The notes under the pieces: generated by a model
Told to the model about the DNA's origin: nothing
Databases searched by the model: none
What the model saw: the letters and a program-made list of their open reading frames with translations, nothing else
Position numbers and translations under genes: made by a program
Assembly: GCA_013365325.1 (NCBI GenBank)
Contig: JABVXV010000006.1
Span: forward strand, 124,001-188,000
Source: Dipetalonema caudispina
Taxonomy: Eukaryota > Nematoda > Chromadorea > Rhabditida > Onchocercidae
DNA: 64,000 nt
Direction of reading: 5' to 3'
Part shown: one piece after another, positions 14,150-26,500 of the stretch
How positions within the stretch are numbered: the stretch's first letter is position 1
Layout of the letters: each line of letters opens with the position of its first letter

Positions 14150-17100
14150 TAGTTAATATTTCGTTTTCTACAAATTTGCCATCCTTTACAGGTCCAAACC
14201 ATAATGTCATCAGTTGTCATGAACAAAAATGTTGTAGCCAACTCAGGTGAACAGCAAAGTAAAAACAAACGTATCAACAGAACAGCAAAGGGAGAGAACA
14301 TTAAGGGGAAAAAGCAGTATATTCTTACATTGAATTTGTTCTGAAGTTTTGAAAGTTAGAGTTCAAACCAAAAGTTTCTAATTCAAATGTTTCAGGAAGC
14401 GACCTGTTTTGTCACGCACGATAACGTCCTATTTTCAACCTCAGCATAAAGTTCCCACTTCCGAATTAAGTTCAAAAGACTCCGCGAGATCTCAGATACA
14501 ATTGATCGGTGGGGAGATCAAACAACAACCTGAACCAGAATATTTACCGTGTGATCCACTTCGAAAGCAAAGAGGAGAAGTGAAGCTTCCACCAGTATTA
14601 CTTCCTACTGTTGATTCGAAACAACAGTTGCAGTACCCAATCGCAACAACCGCTTTTCCACGAGAATCAAATGAACTATCAGCAAAGCAATCAGGTCCAT
14701 CTGCAATGACATCACGGATGCCCCGCACACAGAAGACAATGGATGACGCAGGAATGCAATCTGAATTACGGGAAATAGCGGGAAAATCAATGACTACAAT
14801 GCAATGTCAATCACAGAATGTTCAAAACTTTTGCGCTTCTTCACAGCTTAAAATGCAACCAGAAAATGCTTCACTTTCAACGAGGTTATGGACAAGAAAT
14901 GTTGAAACAACTCGATCACTTGTAGTTGAAGACAATAATTCTACTTCTCCTGCTCAAAAAATAAATGCTATAGACAATACTGTTATACTCAGTGGAGAAA
15001 GTGAAAGACGAGAAATAGCAGAAGCAAAGCCTTTGATTCCTATTCGTGATACAAATTTACAACGAAATTCCGCAGATACAATTCTGCATGCAGCTATTAT
15101 TTCCTCATCAAATATTCAAGAACAGACAATTTGGACTGCTAACAAGTGGTATTTATTGTTTCTTCTCTTAAAGAATGAAATACGAAGAAATGATAAAGAA
15201 GATCGTCGGGCCTATCTCTATTACTCCTTTTTTTTTGGCTGAACTTTTCCTAATTTCTTTATGGCTTTAAGGGATTTTATTAGATTTCTTTTTTTAAATT
15301 TACTGAATGAAAAAATGCTTTTTGTTATAATTTGTTTCAGTCTTTAGCATAGTCTTCAGTTTATTAATTAATTAATTATTCCCTCATCAATTCCCAAATT
15401 ATGAAAATAAATCATTTAGAAAAAAGGAAACTGGTTCACTATTTCTAGAATTTGTTATGAAAATACATTTATTAACAGGCAATATGCAACCAACGAGAAT
15501 AATAAACAATTTCTGGCAAACGAATTTCATGTACCTAATTCAAAAGTAATTTTTTTTGAAGAGATAAAAGTGCTAACGATAGCATAAATATTAGATGTAT
15601 TTTTATGAATAGATAGAAAGTGTTATTCAAATAAATGCTTCAAAAACAATTTGCGCTATGTACATTGTAAAAAGATCAAACAAAATCGCAAGGAATATTA
15701 ATTGTTCGGGAGTACTAGTGAAATAACCATTAGCTAGATTAAAGTAATCTTTAAGGTGCAAATGATAAATTCATTCTCGATCAATAGTACGACAAATCCG
15801 CCACAAAATTCTCCATTAAAACAAGCGCCCTTCGATTTGCAAAAGGAACAAGCTGTTGAAGGCAAGTATTTTGCAATCATTCAACAGAGTGAGCCATTAG
15901 TTTGCGACGACTCCGTGGCGCAACGGTAGCGCGTCTGACTCCAGATCAGAAGGTTGCGTGTTCAAATCACGTCGGGGTCATGCCACTGTTTTGCAAAATT
16001 TGACAAATGAGTTGCCTTAAATATTTACAAATTTATTTGGCATATTGTATCCCTTTTATATCTGCTAAACAATCACTGATATAATTCTCACAAATAAAGA
16101 AAATATGAAGTCATTCTGCCCCACTATGGTTTGAATATTTACCTTTCTGATCTAGTGCAGTATTATTCAAGATTTGTTCCGTTCTCCAATCTGTTTCATT
16201 TAATCAGTATCTAAAGTAACTAATTCTATAATAATATTACATTTGATCCCTAGTTGATTTGAGCAGCATCATGAAGTCATCAGTCGTAAAAAAAAAATGT
16301 CTAAATTTTACATGTAAGTTCATAAGGACTTTTTTTTCTGGGAAAATCCACTGTGAAAGTATTTGCACTACTATAGCCTAGTTCGTTATTTTTTATAGGC
16401 CTATGTTTCTGGCTTGATTTGAAACGATTGAACAAAAAAAAGCTTTTATTCAAAAATATATAAGTTATAAGTAATTTAAAAAAAAAAAAAACAAATTTTA
16501 TACTCGTTGTCTTCGGCAGTTGAATTGCATTGTATTTCAGAATATCATCATAAATAGCCGATAACTTTGGCCTTATCTTCACTGCTTACTTTTCTCTTCT
16601 CATAAATATTTGAAAATTGGAACAAAAATTCAATCTGAGAAATAAATAAAGCTAATGCCTCTCATGTTTTTAATTGAAAATGAAGAAAGTTAGATTTGAG
16701 ACTGGAACTGTCAATGAATGATGTCTATATAGTTTAATTAAACTTGAATAGTTGCAATTTTTCCTATTCTTATTAATAAAATAATCTGAATGCCTTCTTT
16801 GATTTTGTCCATTAGATATTCTAAAGCATTTTCTTCATTATTTATTCGACTCATTTTCTCTCTTATATCTAATTTCAGCATCAAATGTTGCTTTTCAACC
16901 ATATGAGGCATCGTATCGTTCGGGTACATCACTTCCCATATCAGAACGAAATCTCTGTAGACTGCCAGTTAGCAGTCCTCAATGGAATCCCGTAACATAT
17001 TCACTTTTTTATTAGTTATTTATTATGACGAGAAACTTTCTACAAGGTCTTTTATTCTGACTAGACAACAAAAAATTGATCATCAGTCAAACTTTTGTTT

Positions 17101-19395
17101 TTGCGGTTTTGTGAAAAATCCCACAGTATCTAGAGGTGATAGTCATGATTTTTGTCTGCTGATCTATTTATCGTCAAATAAAGTAAATGATAAAAAAGAG
17201 ATTTTCACTTTATGTTGCTTCTTCAACTTATTCTTACTTTTAATGTTTAGATCACCTTGTCAATATTTCCAGATTCCACTTCATGCTTCTCAAAACTCGT
17301 TCACGAATTCATCCCAGAAAGTTGCAGATCAGTCCATGTGTCGTAATACTTCTCTTAGAAATCATGCAGCAACATTAGTTTTGCCTGATGCAACGCTTCA
17401 GATAGTACCACATGTAAATATCATTGAGCGCTATCGTGCCTTGAACATTGTATCAATAAGGGAAGCTTATCATCAGCGAAGGTACTGCCTGGTTGCGAAT
17501 CGTAAACGAGTGCAGGTATTTTGTAGTTATTTGTCTAATTAGTCGCTTCAACTCATTAGGATTTCACCAGGGTAAATTTTCATTTAATATCAAAACATTT
17601 CTAGTAGCATCCCTTGTTTAGTAGAAGATCGAATAAAAGAGCTTCTTCATTTGTGATCTCTTCTAAGTACAGATTGCTATCATTTTGGGCTTAAATGTAT
17701 CGAAAATATGTACTTCACTTACTACCAATTAATTCAGTAAAATGTATCCTCTGATCTTCCGAACCTTTACTTACGTTTCCCAAGTATTTAATTCTCATAA
17801 CAAACAACTTTCGTTCTCCTCATAATAAACAACTTTTCAATTCATTTCAAAGTGTTTACTTCTAGCCTATTTTCTGCAAATTACACGCTGGTTTGCAATT
17901 TATTGGACAAAGTTGGACAGCAGCACTACGTATTGCTGATGAAACTTACGAAGCACTCGACTGCTTGGTGGATAACAATGCAATAAGTAGTTTGATTGGT
18001 TTCACACCGCAGGAGGCACAGGTTTACCTTCCCATGAATTCATAAATGTGAAAGTTTATAACTGTGTGCTGGGTGTGTGCTAAGTTTGAAAATTTAAATT
18101 CATCCTAAAATAGTCAAATGCGAAGCTGGAAGTGAGTCTTACGATTTGATCCTTTCAACGTTAAACCAACTTAAACATCAATCCGATAAAAGGAATATTT
18201 TGCAAAGATACTGAAAATTTTCAACTCTTCAAAAGTTTCTTTGCAATCTTTTAAATGAGAGTGAGGGGCATAAAAGTGGACAGAATTCTTTGTACTACTA
18301 ATAGATAGAAGGTGGTCTTTGGCTGATGATCGATTAAACTTTTCTCATCTTTTTATATTAACATGCTACTAAGTGAATCAAGAAACGTATATCTCTTGAT
18401 CTCCTACATTTGACATGAGAATATCACTCTTATCACTATAGATTTCCGTGTGGGGAGGATCCGTGAATTTTTTAGTAAGTCTATTAGAAACTGAAATGAT
18501 CGAAGTGATAATTATGCTATGTTGTGGCAGCGAATTCTATAAACAGTTCTCGTGATCATGTATTGCCTGAACCATGATATAAACATGTAATTAAAATTCA
18601 TTGTAAAGGCTAATCTAATCATCTGACTGAAAAGTTCCGATTACTTAACGTATTTGGATCTTTAAAGGACAAAGAAATTTCCTTAAGATAAATTCAAAAC
18701 TTGAGGGTGAGATATCTTTTTTGGTAAACTTAGTGACTTAAAAAGTTTACAAAATAGTAAAGAAATCCTTGCAAAGCCTAGAAAAAGATTATGCATTAAA
18801 TTAGAGGCATCAGCTCAATGATCTTTCAGCGATCGAATAATAGAGCTAATGGGCCTAAGTTAAAGCGGCATTCTAAATATCGGAATAGTCAAGGATCTGA
18901 CTTATTGGCCAAAATTTATGACAAATGTTAACACTGTCAAAGAAATCTCTTTTATTTTCGACTTAGTTTATTCATTATTATTTCACCATCAATGAAAGTA
19001 CCTGAATAATACTCTTTTTCATTACCTCTGTTGTATGATGGTATAAGTTGAGCGAATCCATCTCGTAAATACTGAACTCGTCGCATGAGACACTCATTAG
19101 CAACGGCATTATCAAAAAAATCCTAATTAGAATCTAATTAAAACGCTTGTGATTAAAATAATACTAACGATTTGTGACAATATTTATTTCCTGCAAAACT
19201 TCATTCTAATTCTAGCAAGCGGCGGCAACCAGTGATCGCGTTCGCGTAGCGTACTATAAAGGGCGTGCTCAAGCGATGCTTGAAACATTCAAACGGTTAG
19301 ATCTCGTGTTAACGATCGAATTTTCGTCGTCATCAGATGTTCTGCCACTCATCGTCGATATTACCAATCTTTCAACAGCACTTGGCTTATGTTAA
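11568..19395 (+). CDS. rmi-1: RMI1 homologue (RecQ-mediated genome instability protein 1)
   Basis: OB-fold subunit of the BLM helicase/topoisomerase III-alpha dissolvasome, which resolves double Holliday junctions in the nucleus. Exons: 11568-11684, 12000-12131, 12311-12421, 13029-13148, 13455-13621, 13951-14020, 14192-14316, 14396-15145, 15479-15545, 15756-15861, 16879-16991, 17273-17515, 17866-18021, 19216-19395. All phases join, giving 818 codons plus stop (human 625). The N-terminal helical part and OB1 cover about residues 1-215, with MYLMEVTDGQRKLRAIEYQK and NVLLLAPNNVMILGGE. A long polar linker follows. The C-terminal OB2 carries ISSLIGFTPQEA, VRVAYYKGRAQAML and LVLTIEF, matching the RMI2-binding end of RMI1. 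The intron after 15861 has GCAAGT as donor and contains a tRNA-Trp gene. The linker holds a PIP-like SRTITSYF (residues 287-294). The start lies 20 bp after an acceptor-like TTCAG. Confidence 0.9.
14091..14147. repeat. (AT)n microsatellite in an rmi-1 intron
   Basis: A nearly perfect AT dinucleotide run of about 57 bp inside the intron between rmi-1 exons 6 and 7. It is not coding; its length is likely polymorphic. Confidence 0.95.
15908..15980 (+). tRNA. tRNA-Trp (anticodon CCA)
   Basis: The acceptor stem GACTCCG pairs with CGGGGTC, with one U-G wobble. The D-arm is TGGCGCAACGGTAGCGC. The anticodon stem TCTGA/TCAGA closes a seven-base loop CTCCAGA with anticodon CCA. The T-arm carries the B-box-like GTTCAAATC. 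Discriminator base A is at 15980; CCA is not encoded. A TTTT run at 15989-15992 can end polymerase III transcription. There is no intron. The gene lies on the same strand inside the rmi-1 intron 15862-16878. Confidence 0.93.
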
Positions 19396-22300
19396 TTTAT
19401 CCACTTCTTCCATGTGAATAAGTTTATTATATTCTTTATTCTATCAAGGTATGTTAACCTCACACACTTTACATTCTTTAAATTTTATGTGTTTATTTAT
19501 CATCATCATTGTTTGTTTTCCATGTTGATTTTTTGTTTCGTTAATTTGATTTAATTTGTTTATTTGTCTTATTACTTATTTGACTATCATTTACTATACT
19601 TTACTGTTCTTGCTGCCCGTTTATTTTTTATCATCTCTTGAATATCTTACTTGATTCCTGAGTTTTTTCAGAATCAACCTGTTTTCTTTAATGAAATAGT
19701 TCCCCTGATCTGTTTCCTGTTTTGTTTGTTTTATCACATTAGAAAAATTGGAAGTGCTTTTTTGATTTCCGTACTCCAGTCATTTAATTTTGAATCTATT
19801 GTTTTTTTCTTGAGTCTTATTGATCTGTTTGATAAAATGATAAAGCTTTTGTAATAGCTGCGAGAAAATCAGTTTATTAGTCTAATTTTTAACAATTTTC
19901 TCAAAATGTGTGATATTTGAGTTTTTTTATGATTTGGAATGTTCAAATACGAGTACGAAGATTCGCGGTATGTATGTGATCGACCCCGTTCTAGTTAATT
20001 CGTAATTCCAAAACCTTTTCAGAGTTATGATCGATAGATATGCTTATGCTACTTTAACTTGATCATCTTTTTTTCCTTAAAAAAGTATGTTGTTTCGCAA
20101 AAAATTAGACATTGTTCATTATATTTGAATTTATTTTTTGAATTTTCTCTTACTTCCAAAAATTATCAGTGCTTGCCCTATAACTTCTGTACAAATAGAA
20201 GAGTTGTTTTTTTTTGTCATTTTATTTTACGGTTATATTTAAATCTTCCTTGTTGAAAATTCTTATGTTGATAACAAAGAAAACATTATAACTATTGATT
20301 GAGGATTCTATGATTTGAATGAATGAACTGATTATTACATGAATTCTATGGGGCATATTTACAATTATACAATTAAATGAACTAAATTATCTTTATATTT
20401 TGCTTTTAGCATTTATTTGTCTGATCAGAAGAATGGTGCACTTCTTATTATCGAAAAAATTGATATAGTGATTCATATTTGTCTATTTTGAGGTCATTTT
20501 ATTGCCCTTTAACCGAAAATTATTATTAACGTTAATTCAAAAAACATTTTAAATTTTTGTTCTGTAGATAACGATTTAACAATGATCAATAATATAAAGT
20601 TTTGGTAGGTGTGATTGTTGTTTGAAATTATTATAGTAACTTGTGTATAATATATGACAAGTTATGCTATATTAACTGATATAATAATTGTCTCCTTATC
20701 CGTGTATACAATGGTGAAGTTGGAAGATGCTACTATAATCTATTTGCATTTGATAAGTTCTTTATAATTAACAATTCAAATGAGTTTATCACATGAATCA
20801 TCATATTATTCCATGGAATATGTTATGTTAAAAGGATATAATAATGCCTCGTTTGCGGTGATTTCTCAAGCATATTGCCGTAAACTGTTACCGAATGGTA
20901 CGTTATCTTGATTTATATATGTTTGTGTCTAATTTATAGAAATTCTTTTTTGATACTGGGAAATGACACTTTTATCTTACCTTTTATTTTTTTTATTGCA
21001 ATGGAAGAAGATAAGATGTAAACAAAAAAAAAATCATACCTTTTCTAGGGTAAAAAGAAAAAAAAAGAACGATCCTATGGAATGAATGATAATGAAGAAT
21101 TCTTTTATTTATTTATTTTTTTTGTTTCTGAAGTACTGATTCAATCTTTAAGAAGATCATTCTATCATTGTATTTATATTTCATCTTTAGAATCAGAAAA
21201 AATACAATGCATAATTTCTATTGCTTGCTGCATCGAAGATAGACTTCAAGTAATAATATTTAAAAAGTTTCCAATAACCTCTCGAAAATTCATATTTTGG
21301 AGTGGAACCCATAATCTTTTATAACAGCGAAAAAATATATATAAAATTAAAAATCAATACAATAGTTTGTAAACTCTGAAATTTAATTTAATAATGTTTC
21401 ACTATTATTTAATCAAATTAAACAAAGGATGAAGCTAACAACTGTATTCCCTATGATTTCATTGTTATGAAACAGTTCAGCAACTTCTCATTTAATTTAT
21501 GATTAAAATAAAGGTATCGTTCCTGATTGGAATAACACAATTGGTTGGATAATAGTGCTTTATTTGATCATTAAAAGTTGGAATTTCAAGAGGGATCATT
21601 TCTTATGCTCTTAAAAAAAGAAGAATAGTATGTCATCCGTATTATTTCTTTAATTTGCTATTTTTTACTGATAGGAGAAGGGTGACAATACTACTTGGTT
21701 AACTTTAACTTAATTTTATTGAATGAATTAATTGTGTTAATGAATTAATGAATTAAAAGAATTGAAATCTATTCCTCAATATTTTCACTATCAGTTAACC
21801 TTATCAGAAATGAGTTCATTTATTTTATAAATCACTTCTGATCAGTTCTGTTGTTAAATATAACAAATATTCATTCATTAGTTTTCAAAATCTTTTTGAA
21901 TTAATTCGAGAACTTATTTGAAGCAAAACTTCCATATCAAATCCAATTATAGGAATGCTGTGCTAATGTAAGTTAAAGCCGTGAATAGAGAAGGGAAAGA
22001 TTACATTGTTAGTTGTCATTAATTAATTTACACAGTTGTAAGGTCCTTTAAAATATCATTGTTTGTTTATAAAAGCGGAAGAAAATATTTGACATTACAC
22101 CAGATATAATGCTAGAATTGATTCCTCACGAGTTTTTTGTGGAATAAATGAATAATCTGACACTTCAAAATTAATTCGAGTAAAAATACTACCATCTTCT
22201 AATTTCATTTTCAGGAAATTCATAGTTAGTTTTGCAGTTGTTTGCTATGAATTCTCAAATAAATCACTGAAAAGTTCCAGAAGAAAAGTAATCTTCCAAC

Positions 22301-23573
22301 TATTGCAATAATTAACATATTGTTATAAATTAGAACTTAAATTCAATTGAAATCCTCCCGTTGTGCTCCTTGTTACTGTTAATCCCTATGCTGTATCCTT
22401 TCAAAATTCCAAAGACTAAAAAATAAATAATTGTTCCGCATTGTCGAATAATTGAAAACTGTCTGAGAGTCGTATCAACCCGGTTTCTATAGGCTTCCAG
22501 TTCACACTAATAACTTTGAAGATATGTTTATGTTTACTTTCATCTTCCTATTTTTCCATCAGCATCGCCATTGTCGTCTTTCTAACCCAATCGTTTATTT
22601 TCTAATTTGTAGTAACATTTGCTCGTTGAAGAATTGTAATTAAGAAGAGATATGTTTGCTTTGTGTTCATAATTTGAGTGAATGTTCATTGCTATTAGTT
22701 TAAAATTTATATTTGTTGGTAGTATTATCGATGTATTTTAGGTTTTAAATCAAATTTAATAACAGAATCGATATATTCCTGAACAAGAAAAACCATCATG
22801 ACATTTAGACTATCAATTTATTACTCAAATTTTTATCGTCGCTTGCAGAATCCAATAAATATTCGGTCTTCGAAATCGCGTTGTTCGGGTTTCATTCACT
22901 CTCGGTCGTTCAGATAATTTTTCAGTACATATATATGATTCTTAGTGTTATTTTCCTTTGCAGTTATTTCACTGTAATTCTATCCCGATCGATCCCGATT
23001 TTCCCCAAATCCTTGTACAATCATTACCTATCACCATTTCAGGCAATGGCTACCTTTTCTACAAATGCTAAATTTCTCATTTTTAATTCAGTCAGCAGTC
23101 TGACAACTAATCATCGATTTGATCAGCTCAATTGGCCTGTTATACTTAAATTTCGTATCATATCATCTAGCTATTATTATCATCAATAAACTGCAAAATA
23201 TTTGAAGTTTTATATTTGTACCTCTCATCAGTTTTTCCAGTTATACTGCCATTACTTTTTCGCAATAGTACCTACTTCACATTCCAACAGCAACAAGTTG
23301 ATCGTACAGAAGTGGTATTTGTTTGAACTGAGTGCTGTTTTATGCTATAAAATCTATTAGTTTTGAGAATTAATTCTCAGAGATCTTTTCAGCTAATATC
23401 GATAGAATCACCAAAGAGATAAATGTTACTCACTTGACTCATTTCGATTTTGTAATTGAGTAGTGTGATCATGTCGAAAATGATGAAGAATGTAAAAGTG
23501 GTCAATTGTTATAAAATGAAAGTGTACCAATGGTCATTTTTGTTGTTGGAAAGACGTAACAGTTTCTGAAGAA
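19396..23573. other. Long AT-rich intergenic region, no gene supported
   Basis: About 4.2 kb between rmi-1 and the M12B protease gene, both plus strand. The first part is presumably the rmi-1 3' untranslated region. Open frames (for example 21082-21324 and 22881-23189) are rich in F, L, S, I and Y and lack convincing domains or flanking splice pairs. No RNA gene was seen. Confidence 0.5.
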
Positions 23574-26500
23574 ATGGTGCAGATCGCTTCTAGTAGTTGT
23601 TTCTTATATATACTTTTATGCTACATCATATCAGGTAAGATGAATAATTGAACCGTCATTACACTGAATTATTTACTGACCTTTGAGGGCATTCAAAATG
23701 GAATGCATCTCTATTGCGATAGCTAAACATTAGGATTAAGAGTGAATCCCATCCGGTTTACCGGGTTATAGCATTGCTTAGTACCTACTAGACCGCTTAA
23801 TTAATGAGTACAGTCATTTTAAGTCACTCTTTGTTATCCTTTTCAATATTATACATTATTTACATACTACTAGAAAAGTGATTTGTAGTTTGGAGCGCAG
23901 TACACTTCCAACGAAAAATGAAATCGGCTGGTGTTGTTTTTGAAAAGGTACAGTAATTTTTTGTGTAAAGGATGAACTCACTTTCGATGACAAGAAATTG
24001 TTATTCAAATTAGCATTTTGCATATTTTTGTTTTTGTGAATCATTGTTTTGATCTTGAAGAAATTCCTCCAAGTACTATAATCTTCAAAAAGTACTGCAG
24101 GGATCATCAATAGGTGTTGAATTCTTTCATTGTTATGTGATTAGAAAGACTTTTGCAAGGCAGAAAGACGTTTATTTTTGAAAATGTATAAATATTTTTG
24201 TATTAATTTTTCAATAAATGATTTCATCAAATTAAATTTAAAAATCCATATCTTCAAAATTCCCATTTCAAATACCTACTGGGAAAACAAATTCTTTTGA
24301 CAGGAAGTGCCACTATTCCGTAATACAAAGATTCAACACGACAATTCATCATTCAGTTATCAAATTGATATTTTAATGGTGGCCGATTACTCAGTTTATA
24401 CAAATTTTTTGGAAATTGTTCGGGGCGATGAATATTCGGCACTTTCAGCTACGAACGACTATTTATATGCTATTTTTGAACAAGTAAATGTTCTAAAAGA
24501 ATTAGAAAAAAAAGTAATACTAAAGAAGCCGAAATGTGGTAAATGGCATATTAGTAAAATTATCTGTTGATGATAGTAATGAGAGAATTAATGAGGTTAT
24601 AATGATAATGATTGATGATAATGGTATTACATTGTGATTATAATGTCATGAGGAGAATTTTGATTACAACCGACAATAATATTGAAGGTTCTGAACAACC
24701 AAAACCAAAAATAACGGACAAAATTGTCTTAATTTTGTGCTATTATCCATGTTAGGTATACAATTTGTTATTTTTAACAAAGCATGAACGACAGGTGCGC
24801 TCAATCTACGACGGTAATGATTTATTCGAGAATGTTCCAGTAAGCTTGAATCTAGCATCAACAATGGCAATAATCCGTGAAGATGATTGTCCATTAGCAC
24901 CATTTCTAAATCAGACCAAATTGAATAATTTGGAAAATACAACACAGTAAAATCTTTTTCCCTTCTACTTGAAATTGATTATATAAGATATTGAAGAAAA
25001 AATGCACAAAATGTGATATGATAAATCGAAATATCAGCCAATAGCTCTACGTATAAACAAAAGTATTTTGAAAAAGTTTTCAAAACCATTCACATAAACT
25101 TTTACAGTATCATTCCTGTAATTCTTGTAACTTTTACAGTATCATTCCTGTAATTCTTGTAACTTTTACAGTATCATTCCTGTAATTCTTGTAACTTTTA
25201 CAGTATCATTCCTGTAATTGGTAAATTTCACTGTAAAAGTATACATTTAAAATAATATCTTTTTGTTAGGATGAATGGATTAGATGCTGTTAATTATGTG
25301 CAAAAATGGGTGTCCGATTATTCACAGTGGATTCAAGCGCATAATCATATCATTGTTTTGACAAGGTTTGTTAAATGTACAATTTACAGTTTTGAAATTA
25401 AAATTGAATTAGAATTCCAAGTAGTTGAATTTAAATGAATTAAACTGTTGACTTTTTTTTTTTTTGACTATAAATAAAATTTCGATTTTCCAAACAGAAT
25501 CGATTTACTCTCTTCAAAAGGTGACTCTAGCACCCAAGGTATGGCATATGTTGGAGCAATGTGTCGAGTTGCCGAATCAGCAAGTGTGGTAGAAGATATT
25601 GGTGGTATGGCTACAGCTGTAATTGCTGCTCATGAATTAGCTCATAGGTATACATAAGCTCATAACGATACCTGTGAAAATTTACTTTACTAAAGGTTAA
25701 CAAATCTTCAAACCTCAGAAAAGTCAGAAATTTGGATGTTTGACTCAAAAATTCGAAAATTTTTTGCAGCCTTGGTGCATTTCATGATGGCGCTACTGGA
25801 CCAGCTGAAAAGTGCGGGCCAAACTATTTGATGTCTGCAACAGTATCAAGCTCAGATGATGAACAAAAATTCTTCAACACATTCAAATTCTCACCGTGTT
25901 CAATCCAACAAATTCAATTATTTTTTGCGTACTTCTTTGTTGAAATTTAAATTAATAAACATAGGAGGCATTTTGCGAGAAGGTTAAAAGCGTTTTTGGA
26001 GAAGTAATTTTTTCAAAAGAATCTGATATTTTAAATTTTAATGCACTCTTTCGGTTTACTTTATATCAAACTTTCCGGCATATATTTTGAACTTAACATT
26101 TAAAAAAATTTGAAGAATTGCAGAAACGGAACTGCTGATTGCTTGCTACGATCAAAGAGTCGTGAAAGACGATTACGACGCACTTCGCAACGCAAGCATC
26201 GCAAACCTGGAGAATTGTTGGTACAACAGAACCAGTGCAAAATAGCATTTGGACCCCATTACAGTGTTTGTCTGGTGATTTGATTTTTTAAAACAAAATT
26301 GCAAGCAAGCCATTATTATAAACAAGTAAAAGCTGAGATATTTAAATTCGGAGTAAATTAAAAATTGAGAGTTCTTTTGAATAAGAATTTTATTACAATG
26401 CATACTTAGATGCTCCCCTCAAGAAAAGCTTTTGTAAGGTCCATGATAACATAATCATCACTGCAATCATCAAGCTTGTTAGGTTTTGGTCAAATATTTT

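Noticed and set aside
22881..23189. 102-codon plus-strand frame with hydrophobic start
   Set aside because: Composition matches AT-rich noncoding sequence; no splice partners, no family match, and the protease gene starts independently downstream.
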